64,000 nucleotides of DNA from Mycolicibacterium moriokaense (GTDB lineage: Bacteria > Actinomycetota > Actinomycetes > Mycobacteriales > Mycobacteriaceae), in the NCBI RefSeq assembly GCF_003201655.1, contig NZ_QJJU01000015.1, forward strand, positions 1 through 64,000, written 5' to 3'. Shown in pieces: positions 26,477 through 35,359 of the stretch (the stretch's first letter is position 1; every line of letters starts with the position of its first letter). Under the pieces are notes generated by a model. That model saw only the letters and a list, made by a program, of their open reading frames with translations, did no database searches and was not told the origin of the DNA. A program made the translations under genes and the position numbers.

Positions 26477-28474
26477 CTAGCGGCCGTCCCGCTTGGCCAT
26501 CTCGGCGAGCATGGCGTTGTAGGCGGCCAGCTCCGCGCCGTCGTCGCGGTCGGCTGCCCTGTCGAGTCGTTTAGCGGTGCGTTGGTCGCTTCGTCGCCAC
26601 TGGATGAGCAACGCGATCATCACCAGCACGAGTGGGACTTCGCCTGCCGCCCAAGCGATTCCACCGCCCAGTCGTTGGTCGCCGAGTAGATCAGTATGCC
26701 AGCTCAGCAACAGCGACCGGTAGAAGGTCTCGCCGAGAACGGTGTCCATGCCCATCAGCACGACGCCGAAGAACGCGTGCAGCGGCAGCGATGCGAACAC
26801 CATCGCGACCTTCCCTAGCTGAGGGATCTGCCGGGGTGTCGGGTCGATGCCGATCACCACCCAGTAGAAGAGGTATCCGCTGAGCAGGAAGTGGACGTTC
26901 ATCAGCACGTGCGCGGCGTGATTGCTCACAGCGGCGTCGAAAATGCCGCCGAGGTACAGGCCGTAAAAGCCCGCGACGAACACGGCGGTCGCGACGATCG
27001 GGTTCGTCAGGAACCGCGACACCCGCGAATGCAACGCCGCCAGAAGCCATTCCCGCGGCCCTGGCGGCTCATCCCGTCCGGCGGCAGGTAACGCGCGAAG
27101 GGCAAGAGTCATGGGTGCGCCCAAGACGAGCAGGATGGGCGCCAGCATGGACAGCATCATGTGCGCGACCATGTGCATCGAGAACATCGCAGGCATGTAG
27201 CGGCCCAGTCCCGACGACGTCGTGAACAGCAGCGCCGCGCAGCCGCACATCCACGCCAGCGTGCGACCCATCGGCCACGCGTCACCGCGACCGCGCAACC
27301 GGCGCACGCTGAGCAGGTACAGCACCGCCATGACAATCGCGGCGGTGCCGAAGATGAGGTCGAACCGCCAGTCGAAGAACACTCGCGCGACGGTCGGCGG
27401 CCCGTCGAAGCCATAGCCGATCGCCACCTCGACAGGACTCGGTTCGGTGGGCAGCGGCGGTGGCGGTGTGCGGCCCAATCCGACTGCGATGCCGAACGTC
27501 ACCCCGAAGACGGCCGCCTCAACCAGCGCCAGCTGGATCAGCGGCCCGCGAGCCTCCGGATCGGTCTTCAGCGCCGCGAGCCCGCTGCGACGCTGACGCC
27601 ACCCGATGAGGCCGAGCAGACACAGCGCGATGAACTTGCCGATCACCAACCAGCCATACTCGGAGCGGACGAGCTCGGGCAGTTGAATCCGCACCAACGC
27701 GTTGACCACGCCGCTGCAGGCCATCGCCACGAAGCACCACAGCGCCAGCGCAGAGAACCGCCGGGCCGCGAGGTCCGCGTGCTCCCCCGACCGCAACGCG
27801 TGGGCCAGCAGTGCCAGCAAGCCGCCCGCCCACAGCGCGCCCGCGATGAGATGGACGAGCAGGCTGTTGGTGGCCATATCGTGCGCGCCGCCCGCCGACG
27901 AATGGCCGGTGAGGCCCAGCGGCACGAGCGTGATCAGCGCGCCGGCGAACAGCACCGGCGTCCACGACCAGCGCAGCACCGGAAGGCTGGCCAGCGTTAC
28001 CGCGGCGGCAATGAAGGCGCTCCAGCGCCAAGCGGTGGCGGTGTCGATGACGGAGGCCGCCGACCAGACACTGATCGGATTGAGGTGGTCGCGCAGCGGC
28101 TGGCCCGAGACGTCGGACACGGTCAACGGCACGAGCAGCGCCGCGCACACCGTCCACACGGCCGATGCGGTCGTGGCCAGTCGCAGCGCGCGATAGCCGC
28201 TGGCGTCGAGCACGCCGTTGGTCTGCGGCGGCACCAGAAATGCCGCGAACATGAATGATCCGACGGCCAGCACGGCGGCGATCTCCCCCGCCGCCCGTAC
28301 GAACGGCAGCCCATAGGTCGTCACCGGGCCCGGATCGGGCAAACCGGTGGCGGTCAGCGCGTCGGCCAGCGACAGCGCGCCGATGCCTGCGGCGATGGCG
28401 CCTGCCAGCACTCCGACGCCGACGAGCACAGGCCACACCGGGCTGCTGCGCACGCGGAGCGCGACCGTCGTCAT
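26477..28474 (-). CDS. CopD / CtaG fusion membrane protein
   Basis: A 665-residue polytopic membrane protein. The N-terminal half has about eight or nine helices including a CopD copper-transport domain (SSAGGAHDMATNSLLVHLIAGALWAGGLLALL, with His residues on helices). The C-terminal half is a caa3_CtaG-type cytochrome oxidase assembly domain (MPAMFSMHMVAHMMLSMLAPILLVLGAP and the LMNVHFLLSGYLFYWVVIGIDP segment). It resembles M. tuberculosis Rv0102. The protein probably delivers copper across the membrane to cytochrome oxidase. Complete; monocistronic. Confidence 0.92.
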   Translation of the reverse strand: MTTVALRVRSSPVWPVLVGVGVLAGAIAAGIGALSLADALTATGLPDPGPVTTYGLPFVRAAGEIAAVLAVGSFMFAAFLVPPQTNGVLDASGYRALRLATTASAVWTVCAALLVPLTVSDVSGQPLRDHLNPISVWSAASVIDTATAWRWSAFIAAAVTLASLPVLRWSWTPVLFAGALITLVPLGLTGHSSAGGAHDMATNSLLVHLIAGALWAGGLLALLAHALRSGEHADLAARRFSALALWCFVAMACSGVVNALVRIQLPELVRSEYGWLVIGKFIALCLLGLIGWRQRRSGLAALKTDPEARGPLIQLALVEAAVFGVTFGIAVGLGRTPPPPLPTEPSPVEVAIGYGFDGPPTVARVFFDWRFDLIFGTAAIVMAVLYLLSVRRLRGRGDAWPMGRTLAWMCGCAALLFTTSSGLGRYMPAMFSMHMVAHMMLSMLAPILLVLGAPMTLALRALPAAGRDEPPGPREWLLAALHSRVSRFLTNPIVATAVFVAGFYGLYLGGIFDAAVSNHAAHVLMNVHFLLSGYLFYWVVIGIDPTPRQIPQLGKVAMVFASLPLHAFFGVVLMGMDTVLGETFYRSLLLSWHTDLLGDQRLGGGIAWAAGEVPLVLVMIALLIQWRRSDQRTAKRLDRAADRDDGAELAAYNAMLAEMAKRDGR

Positions 28475-28495
28475 ACGGCCAGCGTATGGCGTGGG

Positions 28496-30838
28496 CTAGG
28501 CGGGCTCGCTGCGCAGGCTCCTGCGCGCCACCTCACGCACGTAGAACTGTTCGCGCGCGATGTGCTCGACCCTGTCCATATCACCGAGGATGCCGCGAAG
28601 TTCGTCGCGGAACGCGGTGCGCCGCTCATCCAGGTCACCCGCAGGCTCGAGCAGATGCTGGTCGGCAGCCACCTGTCGGGCGGTCGCGAACAACAGCGCC
28701 GATACCGCCTCGTTGCTGCGCACCCGGTTCTGTGCGGCATACTGCCTGCCGACCCCGAGGGCCTTGTTCGTCAGGTCCTTCTCGCCGATCTCCGCCGGGG
28801 AATCACGCAGCACGTCGGCGACGATCTCATAGGACTCGAAATACGGCCGCAGCATGGCGGCCGCGATCAGCGGCTTCTTCGCGCGGAGCAACGGGTCGAT
28901 TTCTCCTGCGGCTACGTGGCTCTCCCAATCGTCATGCCACGACATCTCTTCCGCAATGTGCTCGCGGAATGCCGCCGAGTCGGCAAAGTAGAAGTCGAAC
29001 TTCAGCAGATCCCTCAACCGGGCGGCCTGCGACCAAAACGCTTCCAGCCGTTCAGTTTCGGCACGAGCGGCGTAGGCGAGCGCCAGCTCGACGATCGACG
29101 TTTCGAGGAACGCGTCGATAAGGGTATTGCGGTAGAACGCGGCCTCGTGTTCGTCCTCGGGGGCGATCCTCCACACCGGTTCCCTACCGCCATCGATACG
29201 CGTGACGGGATGTCGATTGGACAGCGCGTCGAGTGCCGTCCGGACACCATCGGCGGTGCGCAGCCGCAGGGCACTGTTGGTCATCGGGGTCTGCTTGCGC
29301 TCGAGGTAATCCAGCGAGTCCTGCAGGGTGTGGTGCAGCTGGTCGAGGGTGAGCGCAACCCCCCGAGTGGTCAACAGCAGGGCAGACACTAGCGCCGACG
29401 CGTTGACCGGTGTCGCCCGCAGGATCCGCCATGCCACTTCGAACGCCATCTTCTGCATCGCAAGGCGTTTGGCGGCGTCGTCGGTGGTCAAAGGACCGTG
29501 CGGCTCGCCCAAGTATTCACGCATCGATACCGCCTCGGGAAAGCGGACGTAGATCTTGCCGTAGTTGCGCTCACCCTGCGCCTTGATGAAGTTGTACAGC
29601 CACGACAGACCTTCTGGCGTCTTCTCGCCGCCCCGTGCGTATGCGGCGTACTCGGCGGTCTCGTGCAATTGGTCGAAGCTGATCGATACGGGCTGCAGAA
29701 GGATGTCGTCGCTGCGGCCGTCGAGGTAGGCGTCGGCGACATAGGCGAGTAGACCCAGCTTGGGCGGCAACATCTTTCCGGTGCGAGAGCGCGTCCCTTC
29801 GATCGACCAGCTGAGGTTGAACCGCTTCTCGACGATGTAGCCGACGAACTGCCTGAGCACGTATTTGTACAGCGGGTCGTCGAGCTTGCGGCGAAGGAAG
29901 ATGGCGCCCGAGTGGCGCATCAACGGTCCCATGAACCCGAACGACAGATTGATGCCCGCGAATGTGTGCACCGGCGGAAGGCGGTTCTCCTGCATCGCCA
30001 CCGGCACAATCACGCCGTCGAGGTAGGACCGGTGTGAGAACAGCAGCACGGCGGGGTGGTCTTCCAACGCGCGCCGCATCGACTCGACTTGGTCACGGTC
30101 GTAGTCCACGTTGGGGTCGAATCCCCTGCTGAAGATCGCCCGTCCTAACGACGGGATGAGGTCCACCGAGAACCGGCTCCACCCCGTCGAGAGTTCGTCG
30201 AGCATCTCACCGGCCTTGTCGACGGTCGCGCCGGGAATCGCCTCGAGACCCTCACGGAACCGCGCTGACGCCATCATCTCGGGCTTGATCAGTCGCGGCG
30301 ACTTGTACTCGGGCCCAAGCAGGCGCAGCTCAACGCGTTCAATCGCCAAGACGGCGCGTCGGATCACGAAACGGGCGAATTCCCTGGGGTTCTCGGCGAC
30401 GGTGGTGTCGCTCCACTGCTGGCGCAGCTCCGATACTTTCGCGGGCTCGCCCGCGACTACCCGGGCGCGCGACGGATCCTTCGTCAGGATGCGCTGCTGC
30501 AGCATCTTGGGAGGGCGGTATGTGTCCCGGCCCGACAGCAGCGCCACCACCTTGGAGCGCGTTGGCAATCCGCCTGGCACCCAGAAGACCCGCACCGGCA
30601 CGACCGATCTGTCTTCGTCGGCCTCCAGCAGTTCGACCAGTCGTGCCAGTACCGCTGCCGGCGGATCGTCGTCTCCGGGCAACTGAAGCACCTCGACATG
30701 CGTGTCGGGGTGATCGCGCCGCTGACGCGCCAGCCAGTCGTCGAGCATTTCCCGCTCGGCGGGCGACGACACTGATGCCAGGACGAGAGCGTCGTCGGTC
30801 GCGGTGAACGGAGCGAACTGGTCGGCGGGAACTTTCAC
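28496..30838 (-). CDS. plsB2: Glycerol-3-phosphate 1-O-acyltransferase
   Basis: A 780-residue membrane-associated acyltransferase (Rv2482c, 789 aa). It makes 1-acylglycerol-3-phosphate, the first step of phospholipid and triacylglycerol synthesis. The HX4D catalytic motif is HRSYLD (near residue 270), followed by FLRRKLDDPLYKYV and the SIEGTRSRTGKMLPPKLG block, which binds the glycerol phosphate. The GTG start overlaps the upstream plsC stop (GTGA), so the two acyltransferases are translationally coupled. The order WS/DGAT, plsC, plsB2 puts successive lipid-assembly enzymes in one operon. Confidence 0.95.
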   Translation of the reverse strand: MKVPADQFAPFTATDDALVLASVSSPAEREMLDDWLARQRRDHPDTHVEVLQLPGDDDPPAAVLARLVELLEADEDRSVVPVRVFWVPGGLPTRSKVVALLSGRDTYRPPKMLQQRILTKDPSRARVVAGEPAKVSELRQQWSDTTVAENPREFARFVIRRAVLAIERVELRLLGPEYKSPRLIKPEMMASARFREGLEAIPGATVDKAGEMLDELSTGWSRFSVDLIPSLGRAIFSRGFDPNVDYDRDQVESMRRALEDHPAVLLFSHRSYLDGVIVPVAMQENRLPPVHTFAGINLSFGFMGPLMRHSGAIFLRRKLDDPLYKYVLRQFVGYIVEKRFNLSWSIEGTRSRTGKMLPPKLGLLAYVADAYLDGRSDDILLQPVSISFDQLHETAEYAAYARGGEKTPEGLSWLYNFIKAQGERNYGKIYVRFPEAVSMREYLGEPHGPLTTDDAAKRLAMQKMAFEVAWRILRATPVNASALVSALLLTTRGVALTLDQLHHTLQDSLDYLERKQTPMTNSALRLRTADGVRTALDALSNRHPVTRIDGGREPVWRIAPEDEHEAAFYRNTLIDAFLETSIVELALAYAARAETERLEAFWSQAARLRDLLKFDFYFADSAAFREHIAEEMSWHDDWESHVAAGEIDPLLRAKKPLIAAAMLRPYFESYEIVADVLRDSPAEIGEKDLTNKALGVGRQYAAQNRVRSNEAVSALLFATARQVAADQHLLEPAGDLDERRTAFRDELRGILGDMDRVEHIAREQFYVREVARRSLRSEPA

Positions 30839-32469
30839 GGCCGGCCTTTCGCGGCAGTCCTTTTCGTAACCTTCTTGGCGACCGCTTTCTTCACCGGCTT
30901 CTTCTCTGCGGCCTTCTTGACGACCGCCTTGGCAGGCGCCTTCTTGGCCGCTTTCTTCACAGGTGCCTTCTTGCGGGTGTACAGACCCGGGGTGGGCAGC
31001 TCGCCGTGCGGCCAGTCCTCGAGCGTGTCGAGATAGAGCTGACGGACCTCGGCGATGCGGTCAGAAAGGTTGTCGTGGGTCCAGTCGTCGACGGAGATCG
31101 GCGGGTACACCACGACGTCGACGGTGCCGGGGTTGAATGTGCTCGAGTCGCGGGCGGCGATGACCTCGGCATTGCGAATCACGATGGGCACGATCGGGAT
31201 TCCCGCCGACATCGCGATGCGGAACGGCCCCTTCTTGAACGGGCCCACCTCGGTGGTGTCCAGACGGGTGCCCTCCGGCGCGATGAGGATCGACAACCCC
31301 TTGCGCGCGAGCTCCTCGACCTTCTTCAATCCTTCGACGGCCTTCTTCGGGTCGTCGCGGTCGATGAACGCGGCGTCCATGATCTTGCCCATGGTGCCGA
31401 CGATCGGATCGTTCTCGAGCTCCTTCTTGCCGACCGACGTGAAGTTGTCGCTGACCAACGCTCCCGCGATCATCGGATCGGCCTGGTTACGGTGGTTGAA
31501 GATGAACACCGCGGGTCGCTGGGCTGTCAGATTCTCCTTGCCGAGCACATTGAGGTTGACCCCGGTGGCGGCCAATAACGTGCGGCCAAAGGTCGACGTG
31601 AAAAAGTTGACGCCGGTGCGCTTATTGCGGGTCAGCAATCCAAGGCCGATGGCACCGGCAGCGATCGGCATCATCGATGCGATACCAGCGACCGTTCGCA
31701 ATTGCGAGACGGGGTTGCTTCCACTGCGGCTCGAGAATCTCAGCACCGGCCAGCCGCGTTTGGCGGCCACCGCGGCGAGCTTGCCAGCGGGATTTGTCGG
31801 CCGCGGATTGCCGACGAGGTACATGAGCGCGACGTCTTCGTCGCCGTCGGCGTAAAAGTAGCTCTGCGCCAGGTCGACACCGTTCTTGGCGCTGAATGCC
31901 TGTACGGCCCTTGCCTTTCCGGGCCCCCAGATGATCGGTGTGAGCACCTCGCCGGTGAGCAGACCGTGCTCATCGGTCTCGAATTTGTTGCTCAACACGT
32001 TCTGAATGCCAAGGAACCGCGCGACGGGTTCCACCTGGACCGTCAGCGCCGACGAGCTGAGCACCACCGTGTGTCCGCGGGCCATGTGCGCACGGACGAG
32101 CTCACGCATCTCCGGATAGATACGTCCGACGATCTTCTGTTCGAAGAGGCGCTCAGCCAGTTCGTCGATGTCGTCAAGGGAGTTGCCGCGCAACATGCGG
32201 GCGCCCTTGCCGATGAGGTCCTCGAACTCCGAGCGGCCAAGCTGATGGTTGAGACCGGCCTGCACCATGCCGATGAACTCGCCGACCGACATCTGCCGCC
32301 TGCGTAGCCGGTCCTGGGTCATGATGACGCCTGTGAACCCGGCGACAAGCGTGCCGTCGAGATCGAAAAAGGCCCCAACCTCAGGGCCCGCCGGGCTGCC
32401 CTCGATCTCCGCGACCGAACCAGGCAGCCGCATGGTCTTCGGATTGGGTTGACCGTTGGCCGAAGTCAT
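30835..32469 (-). CDS. plsC: HAD-IB hydrolase / 1-acylglycerol-3-phosphate acyltransferase fusion
   Basis: A 544-residue two-domain protein (Rv2483c, 580 aa). Residues about 30-260 are a HAD-IB phosphatase with D36-L-D38-G-T. Residues about 290-490 are a PlsC acyltransferase with the HX4D motif (NHRNQADP) and APEGTR. The last about 45 residues are a Lys/Ala/Pro-rich tail (KKAPVKKAAKKAPAK type) like a histone H1 tail. The fusion could make phosphatidic acid and also remove a phosphate. The ATG at 32469 overlaps the upstream stop (ATGA), which fixes the start. Confidence 0.92.
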   Translation of the reverse strand: MTSANGQPNPKTMRLPGSVAEIEGSPAGPEVGAFFDLDGTLVAGFTGVIMTQDRLRRRQMSVGEFIGMVQAGLNHQLGRSEFEDLIGKGARMLRGNSLDDIDELAERLFEQKIVGRIYPEMRELVRAHMARGHTVVLSSSALTVQVEPVARFLGIQNVLSNKFETDEHGLLTGEVLTPIIWGPGKARAVQAFSAKNGVDLAQSYFYADGDEDVALMYLVGNPRPTNPAGKLAAVAAKRGWPVLRFSSRSGSNPVSQLRTVAGIASMMPIAAGAIGLGLLTRNKRTGVNFFTSTFGRTLLAATGVNLNVLGKENLTAQRPAVFIFNHRNQADPMIAGALVSDNFTSVGKKELENDPIVGTMGKIMDAAFIDRDDPKKAVEGLKKVEELARKGLSILIAPEGTRLDTTEVGPFKKGPFRIAMSAGIPIVPIVIRNAEVIAARDSSTFNPGTVDVVVYPPISVDDWTHDNLSDRIAEVRQLYLDTLEDWPHGELPTPGLYTRKKAPVKKAAKKAPAKAVVKKAAEKKPVKKAVAKKVTKRTAAKGRP

Positions 32470-33950
32470 TGCGCCGCACTTCCGTTGGGTGAGACTGGGG
32501 TCGGTTCGGGGGCGTCGATCCTGAACGACGCAGGCGAGGCTCTGCCGTCGCCGCCGAGAGCGAGTACCTCGTCGAAGCCCGCCAGCAGGCAGCGCGCCCA
32601 CAGGTCGGAGTCGGCGATCGCCGCGCGGTCGTAACGCGTTGAGATCGTGCAGTAGCCTGCGCGGGAGATGAGCACCACCATCATCGCCACACCGGGCAGC
32701 GGGCCAAGGCCGTACTGCCGCACGACCTTTGCCCCGGCGACGAAGGTGTCACCGGCGTAGACCGGCACATTGCTGGCCTGGACGTCGGAGCTGACGATCG
32801 ACCCGGCTACCGACTCGAGCACGCTGTCCGGCATCAACGTGAGCACTGGGGCGATGGCGCCGACCATGTCGATGGCACGCTCCTCGCGCTTGCGCGTCAT
32901 CTGCGACCGGATGGTCTTGATGCGCATTTCGGGGTCGTGCAGGCCGATGGGCGCGGCGAGATTGACGCCGGCGAATCGGTTGCCGCCTGCGGGATCCGCC
33001 TCTGACCGCAGATTGACCGGCACCGCCATCGGTAGCGCCTCGATCGGCACACCCTTGGCCTCGTGGTAGAGGCGCAGCGCCCCGCACAGCCCAGCCAAGT
33101 AGGCGTCGTTGATCGAGCCGCCCGCCGCCTTGGCGGCCTTGTGAATGGCACCGAATTCGATGTCGATGGCCTCGCTGCGCGACGAGAGGCTGCGACGCCG
33201 CAGCACTGGAGAAGGAGGGGCGACGGGCCCGACGACACGGGCGCCGGACATTGCGTACTCGACGACGGAACCCATCCTTGAGATCGGGTCGCGAACCAGC
33301 TCGCCGACGACGTGCGCCGCACCGAATAGCACGCCTCGCGCTCGCCCGGCGATGGTGCCCGGAAGGCGGTTAAACCCTTGGCGCATCAGATCGTTGGGTG
33401 ACAAGTCCTGCGGGACCGGCAGCGGCGGAGGGGCCTGCGGTGGCGGGTCACGCTCGAGGTCGTACAGGTTGGCGAACATCTCGACGGCACCCACACCGTC
33501 GGTGACGGCGTGGCTGAGGTGCATCAAGACGGCGGCGCGGCCGCCCTCGAGCCCTTCGACGAGCGTCGCCGTCCACAATGGCCGGGAGATGTCGAGCGGT
33601 GACTGCGCCGCGACCTCGGCCAGGTCGAACAACTGGCGCAGCGTGCCTGGCTCGGGAACCCGCATCCGGCGGACGTGGAAGTCAAGGTTGAAGTCGGGGT
33701 CGACGACCCACCGCGGCGCCGCCGTCGGCAGAGTCGGCATGACGACCTTCTGCCGCAGCCGAAGGACCTTCCGCGAGGCGTGTTCGAACCTCGCCCGAAA
33801 GCGTTCCCACTCCGGGGTGGCATCGAGCAGCTCCACCGTCAAAATGCCGGAGCGGGTGCGCGGGTGGGCTTCGCCGCGATGCAGTATCTGGTCGAACGCG
33901 CTGAGTTCCTCCGGAAGTCCGGCCGCGTCGAGATCCGGCACGTTACTCAT
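32466..33950 (-). CDS. WS/DGAT family O-acyltransferase
   Basis: A 494-residue wax ester/diacylglycerol acyltransferase-type protein (Rv2484c-like). The HHXXXDG active site reads S146-H147-A-V-T-D151-G: the catalytic second His and the Asp are kept, but the first His is Ser. The PLWTATLVEGL and NDAYLAGLCGALR blocks are normal. In the family it would transfer acyl-CoA onto diacylglycerol or a fatty alcohol. First gene of the operon with plsC and plsB2. The start ATG is at 33950. Confidence 0.9.
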   Translation of the reverse strand: MSNVPDLDAAGLPEELSAFDQILHRGEAHPRTRSGILTVELLDATPEWERFRARFEHASRKVLRLRQKVVMPTLPTAAPRWVVDPDFNLDFHVRRMRVPEPGTLRQLFDLAEVAAQSPLDISRPLWTATLVEGLEGGRAAVLMHLSHAVTDGVGAVEMFANLYDLERDPPPQAPPPLPVPQDLSPNDLMRQGFNRLPGTIAGRARGVLFGAAHVVGELVRDPISRMGSVVEYAMSGARVVGPVAPPSPVLRRRSLSSRSEAIDIEFGAIHKAAKAAGGSINDAYLAGLCGALRLYHEAKGVPIEALPMAVPVNLRSEADPAGGNRFAGVNLAAPIGLHDPEMRIKTIRSQMTRKREERAIDMVGAIAPVLTLMPDSVLESVAGSIVSSDVQASNVPVYAGDTFVAGAKVVRQYGLGPLPGVAMMVVLISRAGYCTISTRYDRAAIADSDLWARCLLAGFDEVLALGGDGRASPASFRIDAPEPTPVSPNGSAAQ

Positions 33951-34081
33951 GCCCGTCGCTCCCCTCCCTACGCCGAAGTGTTGTCACCCACGCTAGTCCG
34001 CCGTCCGGTGGCGCGGTGCGCCTTTAAAGACCGTTGCGAACACATGGCGTAAGGATGCCGCAAGATAGACTCCGGGGCGTT

Positions 34082-34155
34082 GCCTCCGTAGCTCAGTTGG
34101 ATAGAGCAAGAGCCTTCTAATCTCTAGGTCGCAGGTTCGATTCCTGCCGGGGGCG
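34082..34155 (+). tRNA. tRNA-Arg (anticodon TCT)
   Basis: A 74-base cloverleaf. Acceptor stem GCCTCCG (34082-34088) pairs with CGGGGGC (34148-34154) with one G-T; the D stem is GCTC/GAGC, and the T arm is GCAGG-TTCGATT-CCTGC. The anticodon loop CTTCTAA carries TCT, reading AGA. The anticodon stem AGAGC/TCTCT has a C-T mismatch at its loop-closing pair (31-39). The discriminator is G and CCA is not encoded. Confidence 0.92.
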
Positions 34156-34237
34156 CTGGTCAGAGGGTATTACTTCGGCTGATCCTTAACACTCCATCAG
34201 GCCGTGCTGCTGGTGATCAGAGACGATCGGAGAACCC

Positions 34238-34984
34238 ATGAATGGCGGACCCACTTCCGTGCCCGCACCACAACTCGCCGGGCAAACCGTCGTCCTCATC
34301 GGGGGAAGCGCAGGCATCGGACTCGAAACCGCCCGCCGTGCCCGTCTGGAAGGCGCCGACGTCATTTTGACCGGGCGTAATGCCGAGCGGCTCAAGGTGG
34401 CTGCGGCCGACGTCGGCGCGAAGAGCACCGCGGCGTTCGACGCCAACGACTCCGAAGCGCTACGGGATTTCTTCGATTCGGCGCCCGCACCGATCGACCA
34501 CATACTCGTCACCGCCGGCGGCCCTACATACCGTCCAATGCTGGAAATGGATAGTGGTGAAATTCGGGAGGCGCTCAGCGGACACGTCGTCCTCGGCCTC
34601 CAAGTCGCTCGCTTCGCCAAACCCAAGATGAGGCCGGGCGGATCGCTGTTGTTGATGGGCGGAACGGGCGGTCGCCGCATCGACCACCGCATCGGAATCG
34701 TCCCAGCCGCAACGGCAGCACTGCCGCCATTCACCGCAGCGCTGGCCCTCGAGATCGCACCCGTCCGCGTCAACCTGATCGCCGCGGGTTTCGTCGACAC
34801 CCCACTCTCGGCATCGCTACTCGGCGACCAGCTCGACAAGCGACGCGATGAGTTGAGATCGACGCTGCCGATCGGACGCGTCGTCACGCCCGACGACGTC
34901 GCCGCGCTCGCAATACATCTCATGGTCAACACCGCACTCACCGGCGCAACCTACGACATCGACGGCGGGCAGCAATTCGTCTGA
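34238..34984 (+). CDS. Short-chain dehydrogenase/reductase lacking the YxxxK motif
   Basis: A 248-residue Rossmann protein. The NAD(P) loop is G22-G-S-A-G-I-G28 and TGRN follows strand 2, as in SDRs. HILVTAGGP matches the NAG/AG motif. The catalytic Tyr-x3-Lys is absent: the region after MGGTGGRR reads IGIVPAATAALPPFTAAL, with no Tyr or Lys. The C-terminal VNLIAAGFVDTP and DIDGGQQFV are standard. It may be a non-catalytic NADPH-binding protein or use another residue. Monocistronic, downstream of the tRNA. Confidence 0.85.
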   Translation: MNGGPTSVPAPQLAGQTVVLIGGSAGIGLETARRARLEGADVILTGRNAERLKVAAADVGAKSTAAFDANDSEALRDFFDSAPAPIDHILVTAGGPTYRPMLEMDSGEIREALSGHVVLGLQVARFAKPKMRPGGSLLLMGGTGGRRIDHRIGIVPAATAALPPFTAALALEIAPVRVNLIAAGFVDTPLSASLLGDQLDKRRDELRSTLPIGRVVTPDDVAALAIHLMVNTALTGATYDIDGGQQFV

Positions 34985-35005
34985 CATGACGCGCAATCGG
35001 CGGGC

Positions 35006-35272
35006 TTAACTGCCGGTGCGCTCTCGGTGCTTGCACCCGGGCCAGCAGCACGGCCGTCGCTGGCCCTCCTCCAGCTCCTCCTGGGTCCTGCGAATGCGGC
35101 GCTCTCGCGTCTTCTCTTGTTTGGCGTCCTCGACCCAGCAGATGAACTCGTTGCGCGCCAAGGGCGTGATGTCCTTCCAGGCAGCGAGCGCGGTGCCGTT
35201 GGCGATCAGCGCGTCGCGCAGGTCCGTGGGCAGCTTGTGCACCGCCCCACCTGGCACTCGTTGACCGCTCAT
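35006..35272 (-). CDS. YdeI/OmpD-associated family protein (short)
   Basis: An 88-residue soluble protein: HKLPTDLRDALIANGTALAAWKDITPLARNEFICWVEDAKQEKTRERRI is the YdeI/OmpD-associated C-terminal core. The very C-terminus carries a C-C-W-P-G-C-K-H cluster that could bind a metal. Start at 35272 (ATG); a longer frame to 35431 lacks a good start context. Function unknown in actinobacteria. Confidence 0.75.
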   Translation of the reverse strand: MSGQRVPGGAVHKLPTDLRDALIANGTALAAWKDITPLARNEFICWVEDAKQEKTRERRIRRTQEELEEGQRRPCCWPGCKHRERTGS

Positions 35273-35359
35273 GCGCTCAGGGTAACCCGCCGTCAGGCTT
35301 TGCTTGCGCGCCAACTCACTTCGCCTCCGCGAGAGGGTTGACAGCGCCACTGCAGGTGG

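Noticed and set aside
27161..28258. A 365-codon frame antisense to the CopD/CtaG gene
   Set aside because: Arg/Gln/His-rich translation with no domain; a shadow of the membrane protein gene.
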